Shown: positions 34,530 to 47,788 of the stretch, in pieces
Position numbering within the stretch: the stretch's first letter is position 1
Layout of the letters: each line of letters opens with the position of its first letter
Source of the DNA: Periplaneta americana
Taxonomy: Eukaryota; Arthropoda; Insecta; Blattodea; Blattidae
DNA length: 64,000 nt
Direction: 5' to 3'
Assembly (NCBI RefSeq): GCF_040183065.1
Contig: NC_091124.1
Coordinates: 95,436,501 to 95,500,500, forward strand
Position numbers and translations under genes: made by a program
The notes under the pieces: model-generated
Told to the model about the DNA's origin: nothing
Seen by the model: the letters and a program-made list of their open reading frames with translations, nothing else
The model's database searches: none

Positions 34530-35740
34530 TTTTGTTCATAAATTGGATCACCAGTGTGGTTTTAGGCGTAATATATCGACTATTGTTCAGATTTGTTGTA
34601 TTCGACAGATATTGTAGGAAAGATGGGAAGTTATTCATAGATTTCAAAAAGACATATGACTCTGTTAAGAGGAACGTTTTATATAATATTCTTATAGAAG
34701 TTCATATTCCGAATAAACTAGTTCTATTAATTGAAATGTGTCTTAGTGAAACGTATAGACCAGTTTCTATCTTAAGGTTTTCCAATTCACTGCTGGCTAA
34801 AGCAAGGAGATGCACTATCACCTTTACTTTTTAACTTTTCTCTAGAATATGCCATTAGGAAAGTTCAGGATAACAGACAGGGTTTGGAATTAAACGGGTT
34901 ACATCAACTTCTTGTCTATGCGGATGACGTGAATATGATAGGAGAAAATCCACAAACGATTAGGGAAAATACGGAAATTTCACTTGAAGCAAGTAAAGCG
35001 ATAGGTTTTGATGTAAATCCCGAAAAGACAAAGTATATGATTATGTTTCGTGACCAGAATATTGCACGAAATGGAAATATAAAAATGGGAGATTTATCAT
35101 CCGAAGAGGTGAAAAATTTCAAATATCTTGGAGGAGCAGTAACAAATATACATGACACTTCGGAGGAAATTAAACGCTAAATAAATATATGGTAAATGCG
35201 TGTTATTCGGTTAAGAAGCTTTTGTCATCTAGTCTGCTGTCAAAAAATCTAAACGTTAGGATTTATAAAACATTTATATTACCGGTTGTTCTTTATGGTT
35301 GTGAAACTTGGACTCTCACTTTGAGAGAGGAACAGAGATTAAGGGTATTTGAGAATAAGGTCCTTAGGAAAATATTTGGGGATAAGAGGGATGAAGTTAC
35401 AGGAGAATGGAGAAAGTTACACAACGCAGAACTGCACGCATTGTATTCTTCACCTGACCTAACTAGAACATTAAATCCAGACGTTTGAGATGGGCAGGGC
35501 ATGTAGCACGTATGGACGAATCCAGAAATGCATATAGAGTGTTAGTTGGGAGGCCGGAGGGAAGAGGACCTTTGGGGAGGCCGAGACGTAGATAGGAGGA
35601 TAATATTAAAATGGGTTCGAGGGAGGTGCGATATGATGATAGAGACTGGATTAATCTTGCACAGGATAGGATCGATAGTGGGCTTATGTGAGGACGGAAT
35701 GAACCTCCGGTTCCTTAAAATCCATGAGTAAGTAAGTATA
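34530..35740 (+). pseudogene. 5'-truncated non-LTR retrotransposon (family of 47.6 kb)
   Basis: Homologous to the minus-strand copy at 47628-50650. It begins within the DHQCGFRRN block of the reverse transcriptase. The [10 protein letters not shown] catalytic box is intact at about 34914-34943, but the protein is split into at least four frames (34493-34834, 34884-35180, 35189-35488, 35546-35731). Breaks lie near 34790 (loss of the LKQGDALSP frame), 35178 (a stop in place of the first Arg of KRR) and 35485. The C-terminal [20 protein letters not shown] and GRPEG...LGRPR blocks remain. The 3' end carries the family's short (TAAG)n tail at about 35728-35740. It is dead. Confidence 0.9.
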
Positions 35741-36499
35741 AGATTAAATTACGTTAGGGATATCAATTATTTATGAAGACTATTAATTGACATTAAAATC
35801 GGATCATTACTTCTAGAATCAGCAGCAGCTGTTATTCAATATTAGCATGATGATCGGTTATTCAAGCTTTCAAGCCGCCATTACGATGGAGAGGCACAAT
35901 GTATAAAGCCTGAAAACACATTATCTGTAAGAAATTTAATGTACTGTATAGCGAAATTAAGATGTATACAATTCCTATGAATACAAGAACGTCGCGGAAT
36001 ATGATATGATGAAAATGATTGACGATTATAAAAAACAATTGAAACTATAAGTAGTTCAACATTTTACTGAACCGGTAGTTATTATTTATTTGTTTAAATT
36101 CCATCCACTGTAAGTCTGCAGCACAAGTAATATCAATAATTGGGAGCACTGAGGTCTGTAGATGCGTACAGTTTTTTCACAAATGAATCTCAGCAAAACT
36201 AGGCAAAGACCACGTTTGACAGATTCTCACAGAGTCCATTATGAGAATAATTTCCAGCAAAACTGACAAAAGTTTAGAACATTGAAACTTTTACAAGTAC
36301 AAACACAGATGTTTGTATATGTGTATAAAAACCAAAGAGATTTCATTTATTTTAGTTTTATTTTGAAAAATTCGTCAATAAATAAAAATTTTGAAAAGGT
36401 GTCAGGATATATCCTACTGCGCATTTACTCATAAATGGGTAGTTTCATTCGAAATATAGTAATATTTCAAATTGTTTATGTTATAATGTGAAAAAAATT

Positions 36500-37391
36500 T
36501 TATTAAGAATTATGAAGGATTAGAAATTAATGAAGATCTAGCATCTGTAGCTCAATGAGCGTACAAATTTGGACTCTGACTAAATCCAGACAAATCACAA
36601 GCTATAATAATAGACCACCAACGAGCATTAAAGAAAATAGATCTAGCCACTGCAGCAAACACAAAAGTAAATAATACCACAATTACATATAGTAAAACAG
36701 TAAAAAATTTAAAAATGTATTTAAATTCAAATCTAAATTTTCAAAGTCAAATGACCTACATTATGTAAGAAAACTTTTTCCATAATTCATTCCCTCAGAC
36801 ACTTAACCAACGTTTTAAGTCTCAGCCTTAAAAAGAACCTGATCCAAACTTTAGTGATACCCCACTTCGATTATTGCGATTCTCTATTCACGAATCTAAA
36901 TACTGATCTTGCCCATAGACTACAGCGTGTTCACAATATCTGCGTTCGTTTCGTTTGTAACATTAGAAAATTCGATCATGTAACACCGTCACTAGAATTG
37001 TTGTCTTGGAATCCACTTAAAGAAAAGAGATTCTTCAACTTCCTATTATTACTATTTAAAATCATCCACACCTCCACACCCTCTTACCTAGCATCTCGTT
37101 TTGTTTACCTTACACTACTTTAAACCCGGAACATGTACCTTCTCTCTATTCCTCTGCACAGAACATTATTCTACTCATCATCTTTCAGCATATCTATTCC
37201 ATGCCTCTGGAATTCTCTCCCTGACCATGTCAGACACTGTCGGACAATATCAAAATTCAAATTTAAATTTAAAAATCACATTCTAGTTCAAGGAATTGGT
37301 TCTTGAACACCTGTCAGATTGCACAACTTCGGCTTAACCCATGAATATATTGTGACTATGCTGTTGTAAAATTGACAAGTAATATGTAATG

Positions 37392-37449
<58 letters not shown>

Positions 37450-37694
37450 CAGTTATCACTATCATCATTGCTATCTCTGTTTTCTTTCTTTTTTTCTTGT
37501 ATTAGCTCGATGAGAGCTCTATACTAGTGTTCTTTGACCCTGTTGACCCTCTATAGAGCTTTAATTTAATTTGTATTATTTTCATCAGTGTTTATATTTA
37601 TTTTTTGTATTTATATGTGCTATCTGGTAGGATGAAAGAGAAGGCCTTATGGTCATAATCCTGTCAAATAAAATAAATAAATAAATAAATAAAT
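36500..37694 (+). pseudogene. 3' fragment of a second non-LTR lineage (CR1/Jockey-like)
   Basis: Broken frames give YKFGL.LNPDKSQAIII-type residues at about 36560-36615. From 36854 comes IPHFDYCDSLFTNLNTDLAHR followed by LQRVHNICVRFV and ITPSLELLSWNPLKEKRFF-like sequence. Another frame gives PWNSLPDHVR-like residues at about 37199-37230. This order (LNP.KS...HLDYC...RLQRVQN.C.R...L..L.W.P...R...PWNSLP..VR) is the C-terminal half of CR1/Jockey-type reverse transcriptases. The 3' UTR contains a (TTA)n run at 37391-37450 and ends caaataaaataaataaataa. Multiple stops; dead copy. Confidence 0.8.
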
Positions 37695-38069
37695 TGTCAA
37701 GTGTACCTCCAAAGAAATATTCTTTCAAATGGTTGTCGAAACATAAATTTCCTAAATAAATTATCCTAGTAGGGCTATGAATAGCCTAACATTGACTTAC
37801 ATTACTGTAGTAATTCATTCCCTTGTGAATTCCTGACTAAAGCTTTCTCTTACACGCCACGACGCTCATCCAAACCACGGCACTCGTAAAGTGCAATCTG
37901 ATAGCTATCACTTCGTAACCTTGATCGTGCCCTTGACATGTCTGAGATAGAGCGTTAGACTTATAATAATGTCGGCGTATCCCCAATTTATAACTTTTGT
38001 TGGGCAAGCCCGTGGTCCAGGTAACATAGGAGTTTTCTTCAGCAGCTCTACTTCCCCTGTGGCATGCCA
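37695..38069. other. No gene seen
   Basis: Short spacer between the non-LTR tail and the CATCT satellite. Confidence 0.4.
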
Positions 38070-39242
38070 ACAAATCTCATCTCATCTCATCTCATCTCAT
38101 CTCATCTCATCTCATCTCATCTCATCTCATCCCATTCCTTTCCATCCTATCCCATCTCATCTTATCCCATCCCACCTCATTTCATCTCATCGCATCACAT
38201 TCCTTCCCATCCATCCCATCCCTTCGCATCTCATCTTATCTCATCCCATCTCATCTCACCCCATCCTATCCCATCTCATCCCATCGCATCCCATTCCTTC
38301 CCATCTCATCGCATCTCATTTCGTCCCGTCTCATCCCATCCCATTCCTTCCCATCTCACCTCATTCTGTCTCACCTCACCTCGTCTCATCCCATTCCATC
38401 CCATCTCATCTCATTCCTTACCATCCTATCTCATCCCATCCTATCTCATTCCATCTCACCTCATCCCATCCTTTCCCATCCCGTCCCATCCCTTCCCATC
38501 TCATCCCATCCCATTCCTTTTCATCCCATCTCATCTCATCCTATGCCATCCCATCCCATTTCATCCCATCCCATCCCATCCCATTTCTTCGCTTCTCATC
38601 CCATCTCAGCTCATCTCATCCCATCCCATTCCATCTTATTCCATTCCTTTCCATCCCGAATCATCCCATCTCTTCGCATCCTACCTCATCCCATTCCATT
38701 GCTTTCCATCCCATCCCATCACATCCCTTCCCATCCTTTCCATCTCATTCCATTCTATTCCTTTCCATCCCATTCTATCCCATCCCTTCCCATCGCATCT
38801 CTTCCCATCCTACCCCTTCCCATCCCATTCCATCCCATTCTTTCTCATCTCATCCTATCCCATTCCATCTCATCTCATCCCATCCCTTCCCATTCCCTCC
38901 CATCCTATTCCATCTCATTCCATACCATTAATTTCCAGTCCATCCCATCCCATCTCATCCTACCGCATCCCATCTCATCTCATTCCACCTCTTCCCATCC
39001 CAACTCATCTCATCCCTTCCCATTCAATCCAATCCTATCCCATCCCATCTCATCCCATCCCTTCCCATTCCCTCCCATCCTATTCCATCTCATTCCATAC
39101 CATTAATTTCCAGTCCATCCCTCCCATCCCATCTCATCCCATCCCATCCCATCCCATCCCATCCCATCCCATCTCATCTCATCTCATCTCATCTCATCTC
39201 ATCTCATCTCATCTCATCTCATCTCATCTCATCTCATCTTAT
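38070..39242. repeat. 1.17-kb pentanucleotide satellite (CATCT/CATCC)
   Basis: CATCT-type units are pure at both margins (38070-38127 and about 39172-39240), with a diverged CATCC/CATTC-rich core. A segment of at least 75 bases ending ccattaatttccagtccatc occurs twice, 175 bases apart (38926 and 39101), showing a recent internal duplication. Ser/His/Pro/Ile-rich frames up to 431 codons are a by-product of the stop-free 5-mer. Confidence 0.96.
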
Positions 39243-40010
39243 CGCGGGTATAGCATAGACCAGCCAGCATCGCGCTGCTTTTTCTGTATTTTCTATATTT
39301 GTAGTAAACTAAAAATATCTTTTCCGCAGAAAAAAAATATTAACAGTGCACCTCACTGATTAATTTGTGCACATTAAAAGAGACAAATTTCCTCTTTCGT
39401 GATCCCTTCACCAATCCCGCAATATATCGTTATCTCCGACTTCTTTTCCGCGATGAGGACACGAGTCTGATATTATCTGATCTTATCTTTGCCAATAACA
39501 TGACAGCATGTGAATAACAACTTGTTACTAACGTCAGAGCTCTAGGAATATTTCCATTCTTGTTCTTAATTCCTATATACGTCAGGTTAGAACATTCAAG
39601 TACTTTGTACCTGATTAACGCACTTCGGAGTTGCACAACTTTATACAATCTAACACCCAAGCACCACAGAATTGATAATAGAGAAAAGTTTGTTTCGCGG
39701 CTACAGATTCTTAGAAAGGGCAGAATGATGTCTTCTCTATCTCTTATCTGTTATCTCCCGCATATGAAATAATGCCCGTGCTGATGATAACGTGAGAAGC
39801 TGTAGATTTTATCTGAAATGCGCGATTAATTACATATTTTCTACACATAATTGAGGCAATGTATTCTGTTCGGATTTATACCTCCAACACTCCCCAACTA
39901 TACCACAGTGATGAGCTCATCAAACGTGCTTTACTTAAGCGCTAAAGATAGGCCTGTACAATACAAGTGCACATGCAACAATAATACAGCTGTTTGAGAT
40001 TACTTTAATC
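39243..40010. other. No gene seen
   Basis: Noncoding; short frames only. Confidence 0.45.
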
Positions 40011-42431
40011 CCGTGATTTCTAAAGTGTGGTTCGCGAACCCCTGAAAGGCCGTGTAAAGAGTAGAGAAGGATTGAGAGATGATTTACAAAGCGAAACAAA
40101 AAAGTCTTATTAATATGCATGTATTTTATATTTAGAAACATAAACATAGCGTAAGTCATGAAAATAAAAAGTTTCATTTGTCATAAAGTAAACAATATAA
40201 CACTGATCTGTAGCAAAAATGATGTTTTCGAATGAATGCGTGTTCCTAAACGAATTTTTCGCGCTGAGTTCAACGGTGCAATCCGTTTTTTCCTATCACC
40301 TCAGGTTTTCGAGCAAATCAAGAATTTGTGTTCCATAAAAGTCCCGTTTATATACCATATGAGAGCATGAAGAGTATCTAGCGTTAAAATGTGATTACAT
40401 CTTTGTATGCGGTCTGGAAACAGTAATTCTTAGTTGCTTATTCTATACTACTACTTTGAAAGAATCGTATGAAAGTTTGCAGTTTCTATTGCAGTGTGTG
40501 AAGTACTCCGAGTATGGGTGGGTTTTACTCGTATGTGGTGACTTCAAAGTTATCAACCTTTTACTGAGACCACAAATAGGATACAAAAAAAATGCCTTGT
40601 TTCCTCTGTGAATGGGATAGTCGAGACAGACAACATCACTGGCAAAGGCGGGAGTGGCCAACCAGGGGACCCTTGACACCCGGAACAAAGAATGTTATGA
40701 ATGTGTTCCTTGTGGAACCCAAAAAACATCTCTCTCCCCTTCACATAAAATTGGGTATCATGAGCCAGTTTGTACGTGCCCTATATAAGGACAGTGAGTG
40801 TTTTAAGTGCATACGTAGTGTTTGTCACAGGATGACCCTAGAAGAGCTGAAAAGAGGTGTTTTTACTGGATCTCAGATCAGGGAATTAATGTGCGACCCA
40901 AATTTTGAGGCTACAATGAGCCAAACAGAAATGCAAGTCTGGTAGAACTATAAAGATGTTGTAAAAATCTTCCTAGAAAACAGGAGTTCATCTTACGAAA
41001 GCATAGTGAACACCATGTTGGGAAATTTGAGAAAACTAGGTTATAACATGAGTTTGAAGTTACACTTCCTGCATTGACTATTTTCCAGAGAGCTGTCTTG
41101 TATTTTACAGCGAGGAACAGGGCGAACGTTTCCACCAGGACTTGAAAGACATGTAAAGATGATACCATGATGGTTTGACTGTTAACATAATGGCAGACTA
41201 CTGTTGGTCCCTGGAAAGAGAAAGTATTTCTCATGAGTATGGAAGAAGTTCAAAAAGAAGAAAATTTTTGCCTGTAAAATAATGTTAGGTCCCTCTAAAC
41301 AATATCAATTATTGGTAGTTCTTGTGAAATGTACGTACACTGTGTTTGCAATTACATAATTATAATATACACCACGTTTTTAAGCATGACAATGATCTTA
41401 TAGAAGGCTATAAATATATACCGGTAATGGTTCAATATGCAAATTTTGTTTTCATTTAAAAAAAACTGGACGTGATAGAAGAAAACTGCGTACATATTTG
41501 GAACCAGCACTCCAAAATTATGGGGAAACAACATTCAAAACCAAAAAGTCAAAACAAATTTCAAAATGCAGAGTAGTGTAATTAATGCGATAAATGTGTC
41601 TATTTTTCAGAAAGCAACTCCTCAAATCTGATTCGATACACAAGCAATGATATCAATTTCAAAGAGATGTGTCCCTTTTGTTTTGATGGTAATCATAGAC
41701 GAATAACTAAACTCGTGTTATTCTTGCATTTTTTAAATCTAAAATTGGTCTACGCTCTGCGAAAAAAAAGTCTAGTTTCAATATTCCATCAATAGGTACA
41801 GCATACGAGTATTTCAATGAGTTTTTTCTTAAAACGTTTAGGAATTTCAGTCAGTTGAACGCAACTATCTGAAAACGGATTCAGAATCCATCTGCAACTC
41901 TCATAATAATTGTTTCGAGTTTCTCCCGGAAAATACTAAATAACCTGTTAATAAAAATTAAACAAATTTAATTGTATGCCCGCAAAAACACACTCACAGT
42001 CAGTATTTGTCGTACACACGGTAAGTAACTGAATTTTCCACAAGTTCTTTAACACACTGGAATGAATAACATTTCTTTCTGTCAAGTGATACCGACCAGA
42101 AATCAAGTTTAAACCCGTCGACTTCATCTCTGGCTGTTATGTTAACATTTTGTCTTGCAAACTACAGCACGTTTAAGTGTTCTAAAATTCACCAAGAAAG
42201 GCCAATGTAAGAAGTCAAAGTGAACTGGGTAGTAGGTTTGCATATTTCGATTTCTTGTACATTAGAAGTTGGGTGGTGTCCATTGCTTCTGAGTAAATTA
42301 TTGTTGTTTTCGATTTTACAATGAATTTGTATTTTTCTAATGGAGCTTAAGTTTCGATGTGGTAATGGGAGTCGCAAAGAAAAGTTTCGCCTAAAAGTGG
42401 ATCACGCCTTCAGAAAGTTTCGGGACCACTG
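40011..42431. mobile_element. hAT-like element carrying a decayed Cys-motif protein
   Basis: The left end (ccgtgatttctaaagtgtgg, then ttcgcgaacccc) and the reverse complement of the right end (cagtggtcccgaaactttct) are alignable. Both recall the hAT-type 'CAGTGGTTCTCAAA' terminus. The eight bases outside the ends are ctttaatc (40003-40010) and ctttaact (42432-42439), a 6/8 match as expected of an aged 8-bp duplication. The element is 2,421 bp and its only protein-like content is the pseudogene at about 40456-41265. No typical hAT transposase motif (DAAPY, ERSFS) was found, so the protein inside may be the element's own transposase or a captured gene. Confidence 0.6.
40456..41265 (+). pseudogene. 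Decayed PCFLCEWDSR-motif protein, function unknown
   Basis: A first frame gives LKESYESLQFLLQCVKYSEY then VCGDFKVINLLLRPQIGYKK. It slips in an A-run at about 40586-40592 into a second frame beginning MPCFLCEWDSRDRQHHW and continuing to VFTGSQIRELMCDPNFEATM, with a stop at 40943. Further blocks follow: NLRKLGYNMSLKLHFL at about 41020-41077, EEQGERFHQD-like residues at 41112-41145 and NIMADYCWSL-like residues at 41183-41215. From memory this order matches an uncharacterised arthropod family present in many copies per genome (often annotated only as hypothetical). Conserved acidic positions (GDFKV, ERFHQD) could suit an RNase H-fold nuclease, but that is inference. It is broken here. Confidence 0.65.
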
Positions 42432-42708
42432 CTTTAACTAATAGGTGAAGTTGCTAATATCAACAACACGTGAAATAAGTTACATGAAGCTAAATAAAAT
42501 TCTAAGAATGTAACGGCTTATAGTAGAGCGTCTCGCTTAGGCACAGTGAAAACATGAAACAAAGTGCAGATAACGTGTGGGGGAAAGACTGGCCGTACGA
42601 TATACACGAGGGATGCACAAGGTTTTAGATACAACATTAATGGCGGGGCATTAATTGAAATTATATTTTCCAAAAACTCACAAAACAAAAGAACACAAAT
42701 TGCATAAC

Positions 42709-42716
42709 GTTATCAT
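42709..42716. repeat. hAT target duplication, left copy (gttatcat)
   Basis: Exact 8-bp match to 44913-44920, flanking the hAT element. Confidence 0.95.
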
Positions 42717-44912
<2,196 letters not shown>

Positions 44913-44920
44913 GTTATCAT
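44913..44920. repeat. hAT target duplication, right copy (gttatcat)
   Basis: Exact 8-bp match to 42709-42716. Confidence 0.95.
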
Positions 44921-44948
44921 ATATACATTTTAACAAAAGCAATAAAAT

Positions 44949-45713
44949 TGTAAATTTTATTGTAACAACAATGTAATTTATTCGTCACAACAATAATTCC
45001 TTTCTACAATTCACCTTAAACGCTCTCGTCAACAATTGGATCTTCACTCACACAGTATTCGTTATAGCACTCCACCGACGACAATGACAATTTACTTGGA
45101 CTAGTACGAACAACAATTAACTGTTAATCTTAACTAATATTTACAAAGCACTATTTACAAATCAGAACTATCAGTTCTCAGTTCTTCTATCTCAGTCACT
45201 CGAGTTCACAGTATCTCGAACCACAGACCTCCAGAGACAGTTCACTGTACTCGAACTCGGGTCCCTCCAACTGCGGTCCACTGCACTCGAACTCAGGTCC
45301 CTCCAACTGCGGTCCACTGCACTCGAACGCAGATGCGGACGCACACTCGAGTCGAACTCCGGCTGGCTTGCTTGCTCTGGCTTACTCACTGACTGAATAA
45401 CTGCAAACTCTCTAAACTCTAGTTCGCTGGCGCCTGCTCTTTTATAGCAAAATCATAGTTGCGAGAACCTTCTACAGGTGTGTAGAGAATTATCTCTATA
45501 TCTCTACATCGACAGACTTCTGGAATATTCGGGAAGGTCGTTCCACATTCACTGCGTTAAATAGCAGCTGCGCGCGCAGACTCGTCGCGTTGTCGTAATA
45601 CACCCTCTCTCTTCTCTCCACCGCGCGACGTCACTCAATGTTCCGTGGAGCCTGTGCGATCTGCTTTCTTGCGGGACGCTGGTCGTGAGTTCGATTCTCA
45701 CGTCGCTGTCACA
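44949..45713 (-). mobile_element. Solo LTR, 765 bp, TSD AAAT
   Basis: Read on the minus strand it runs TGTGACAGCGACGTG ... AAAATTTACA, with the TG...CA boundaries of an LTR. AAAT stands on both sides (44945-44948, 45714-45717). The other arm of element X lacks this segment exactly, which proves insertion. It contains a promoter (heat-shock-type sites and TATA at 45439-45543) and, about 420 bases downstream, polyadenylation-like gaataaat/caataaaat. It also holds two near-perfect copies of a 38-base motif (ccctccaactgcggtccact, followed by gcactcgaac) at about 45262-45330. No internal retroelement remains, so it arose by LTR-LTR recombination. Lineage (Ty3/gypsy-like by TSD length) is inferred. 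Confidence 0.85.
45439..45543 (-). promoter_or_regulatory. Heat-shock-type promoter within the LTR
   Basis: Four alternating 5-bp units in perfect register, TTCtgGAAtaTTCggGAA at 45518-45535, form a canonical heat-shock element. A further TTC follows at 45541. A second, shorter element (GAAccTTC, 45465-45472) lies nearer a TATA box (tataaaag on the minus strand, 45446-45439). Spacing (HSE about 20-95 bases upstream of TATA) is that of insect hsp70 promoters. Transcription would run leftwards from about 45395-45415. HSF binding is inferred from the sequence. Confidence 0.75.
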
Positions 45714-46546
45714 AAATTGTAACGTTGAAATAATTCAATATAACAAATCAAATTTTGCTACTTATATGATGTTGCTTTCAAGCAACATTTTTACGCTCAT
45801 GAATTTCATTCTCTGTATGACTAACATAATATCACAGTCTTCTGTGACCGAATTAACAAAACTACAGTACATTGGTCTGAAGTGACAACACTAAACATAA
45901 TTGGGTCATTCCATACAACATTTTAAAATTTGTAACGTCAAGTTCTGGATTTTTTCAATATTCTAGTAAATGAATGTCATAATAATAAATAGTTAAATGG
46001 CCTAATATGAACTTCATCACACCAATGGTTGAAAAGTAATGAAGGGTGAAATATTCGAGGAGTTGATATGTAGACTATTGTTAAAAATATTATTAAAATG
46101 ACATGCTTCATTGTATCAACGTAAAACTTGTGCCAATACAATGATGACTGTATATATTTAACTTACTCTGAGTTATTATGGATTTTTACTTCGAGCATGT
46201 ATTAAAATCTTACAGTAAAATAAAGAAATGTTAATATTTTAACATCGAATATTTATTTTACCATGGTCTATTTTTATGGTGAGACAAACAATTTCTTAAT
46301 CTATTACAAAAATTTTATGATGGGATCTCTAATACTTTGGGAAATATTAAATAAACCAGAATTGCAAATGTTGCCATTAAGGATCAAAGTCGCTTGCAGT
46401 GCATTACGTCACGCGCTCATACCAGACACCCACACGCGTGCCTAGCGATCGATATGGCAAGTGCCAGATGTTGCGACATCCGCTCAACTGTACGCTAATA
46501 GATTTCACGTCAAAATTTGTTTTTTTCCTGTTATAATCTCAGCGCA

Positions 46547-46646
46547 ACTTTTTCCCTTCAGTTTAGAGGGTGATTTTGTTCTGTTCTGTCATTGTAACTT
46601 TTTCCCTTCTGTTTAGACGGTGATTTTGATCTGTTCTGTCATTGTA
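46547..46646. repeat. Tandem duplication of 50 bp upstream of element X's protein
   Basis: Two copies of actttttcccttcagtttag...gtcattgta, 50 bases apart (46547 and 46597), directly before the ATG at 46664-46668. They may be part of the original 5' leader of element X. Confidence 0.85.
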
Positions 46647-46663
46647 AGTTGTAAGTGTTCAAT

Positions 46664-47622
46664 ATGCCTAAATTAAAGACGAAAAGTTGGCGTTATCTGT
46701 GGTGTTGCAACACTTTCGGACTTCAAAAACATTCGTCAGTAGTCTGTAAAAGAAAAGTGAAAAGTAGCATGTGTAAAAAGGTCCCGCATTTAGTGGTAGG
46801 TGATGCTATTTGAAAACGCTTTTGCCATAAGATTTCAAAAATTGAAATAATTAGTGAAGTTACTGGGACTGAAAATAAGGTCGACAAATCAACAAGCGAA
46901 GAAGAATGTTTACAAACAGATGCGCGAAATTCAACAAGTGAAGAAGCATATGCTTCTGAACGTAAGGATCTATAAATGTATCTATCAGAAATCTATCAGA
47001 AATATTGACGTCATTGTCACAGAGAAATTTAGTACAAGGAATGAACAACTGACAGGGCCAATATGATTTTAGTGAAATGTGACTGTGTAAATTTCATTAA
47101 TAACTTCATTGGCTGGCTTAAAAAATTCAACATACTGTACATAATTTCATTGCAAAGTCCCAAGCAAATTATTTAGAGTAGCTGAAAAATGAAATTAAGC
47201 CCGTTGAGTTCATTATCATTGGTGATTTTTCAGAGAATTACAGTTTCATTATTCAGAATGCTACACAAGGACATCACTGGAGTACTTTTCAAGCAACAAT
47301 ACACTCATTCACAGTATATTACAGAAATTCAGTTGGTGGTAATTTAGAGAACCTTTGTTTTTCAGTAATTTCAGAATGCTTAGTTCACGATAGTGCAATA
47401 GTTAATGTTTTTTGAAGGAAAATGATAGAATATATTAAACAAACACTTACCGAAATATCTAAAATATATAATTTCAGTGGTGGCGCAGCTAGTAAATACA
47501 AGAACGAAAAAACTCCGTTAATCTACTCATTCATGAACACGATTTTGAAATACCTGCCGAGTGGCATTTCTTTGGAACTAGTCACGGTAAAGGGTCCAGT
47601 GACAGTGTAAGGGGTACAATCA
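46664..47622 (+). pseudogene. Element X protein, N-terminal part (broken)
   Basis: Begins at the ATG of MPKLKTKSWRY, then Cys/Lys-rich and Glu/Ser-rich sequence with several stops. A well-preserved block from about 47208 reads VEFIIIGDFSENYSFIIQNA, then TQGHHWSTFQATIHSFTVYY and VISECLVHDSA, a TGA at 47415, then IEYIKQTLTEISKIYNFSGG. After a frameshift near 47545 comes AEWHFFGTSHGKG up to GTIKR at 47622. From memory this matches an uncharacterised multi-copy animal family (blocks GDFSENY, SDGAA.QYKN, AEWHFFATSHGKG). The pattern of spaced Asp residues is compatible with a DDE/RNase H-fold transposase; the SDG Asp is Gly here. The retrotransposon at 47628 interrupts it. Confidence 0.7.
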
Positions 47623-47788
47623 AGCGTACTTACTTACTTACCTACTTACTTACAAATGGCTTTTAAAGAACCCGAAGGTTCATTGCCGCCCTCACATAAG
47701 CCCGCCATCGGTCCCTATCCTGTGCAAGATTAATCCAGTCTCTATCATCACACCCCTCCTCCCTCAAATCCATTTTAACATTATCCTC

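Noticed and set aside
37391..37450. (TTA)n run as a possible regulatory repeat or CRISPR-like array
   Set aside because: Simple trinucleotide microsatellite inside a retrotransposon 3' UTR. No spacers; CRISPR is not expected in this genome.
37969..39359. Frames up to 431 codons rich in Ser, His, Pro, Ile
   Set aside because: Produced by the CATCT/CATCC satellite, whose 5-bp unit has no stop. Several frames are open at once.
40899..41234. 107-codon minus frame opposite the PCFLC pseudogene
   Set aside because: Antisense shadow of the pseudogene; no motif of its own.
45192..45389. 65-codon minus frame with SSAVDRSWRD repeats as a small gene
   Set aside because: It is the repeated 38-base motif within the transcribed region of the LTR. 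No homology recognised and the ATG context is unremarkable.
45690..45713. tRNA-like B box (gagttcgattctcac) suggesting another SINE or tRNA
   Set aside because: It falls at the first bases of the LTR (minus strand), has no matching A box at the right distance, and the insertion boundaries are already explained by the LTR.
46854..47066. 70-codon plus frame inside element X as an independent gene
   Set aside because: It is an alternative frame of the decayed element X protein's N-terminal part.
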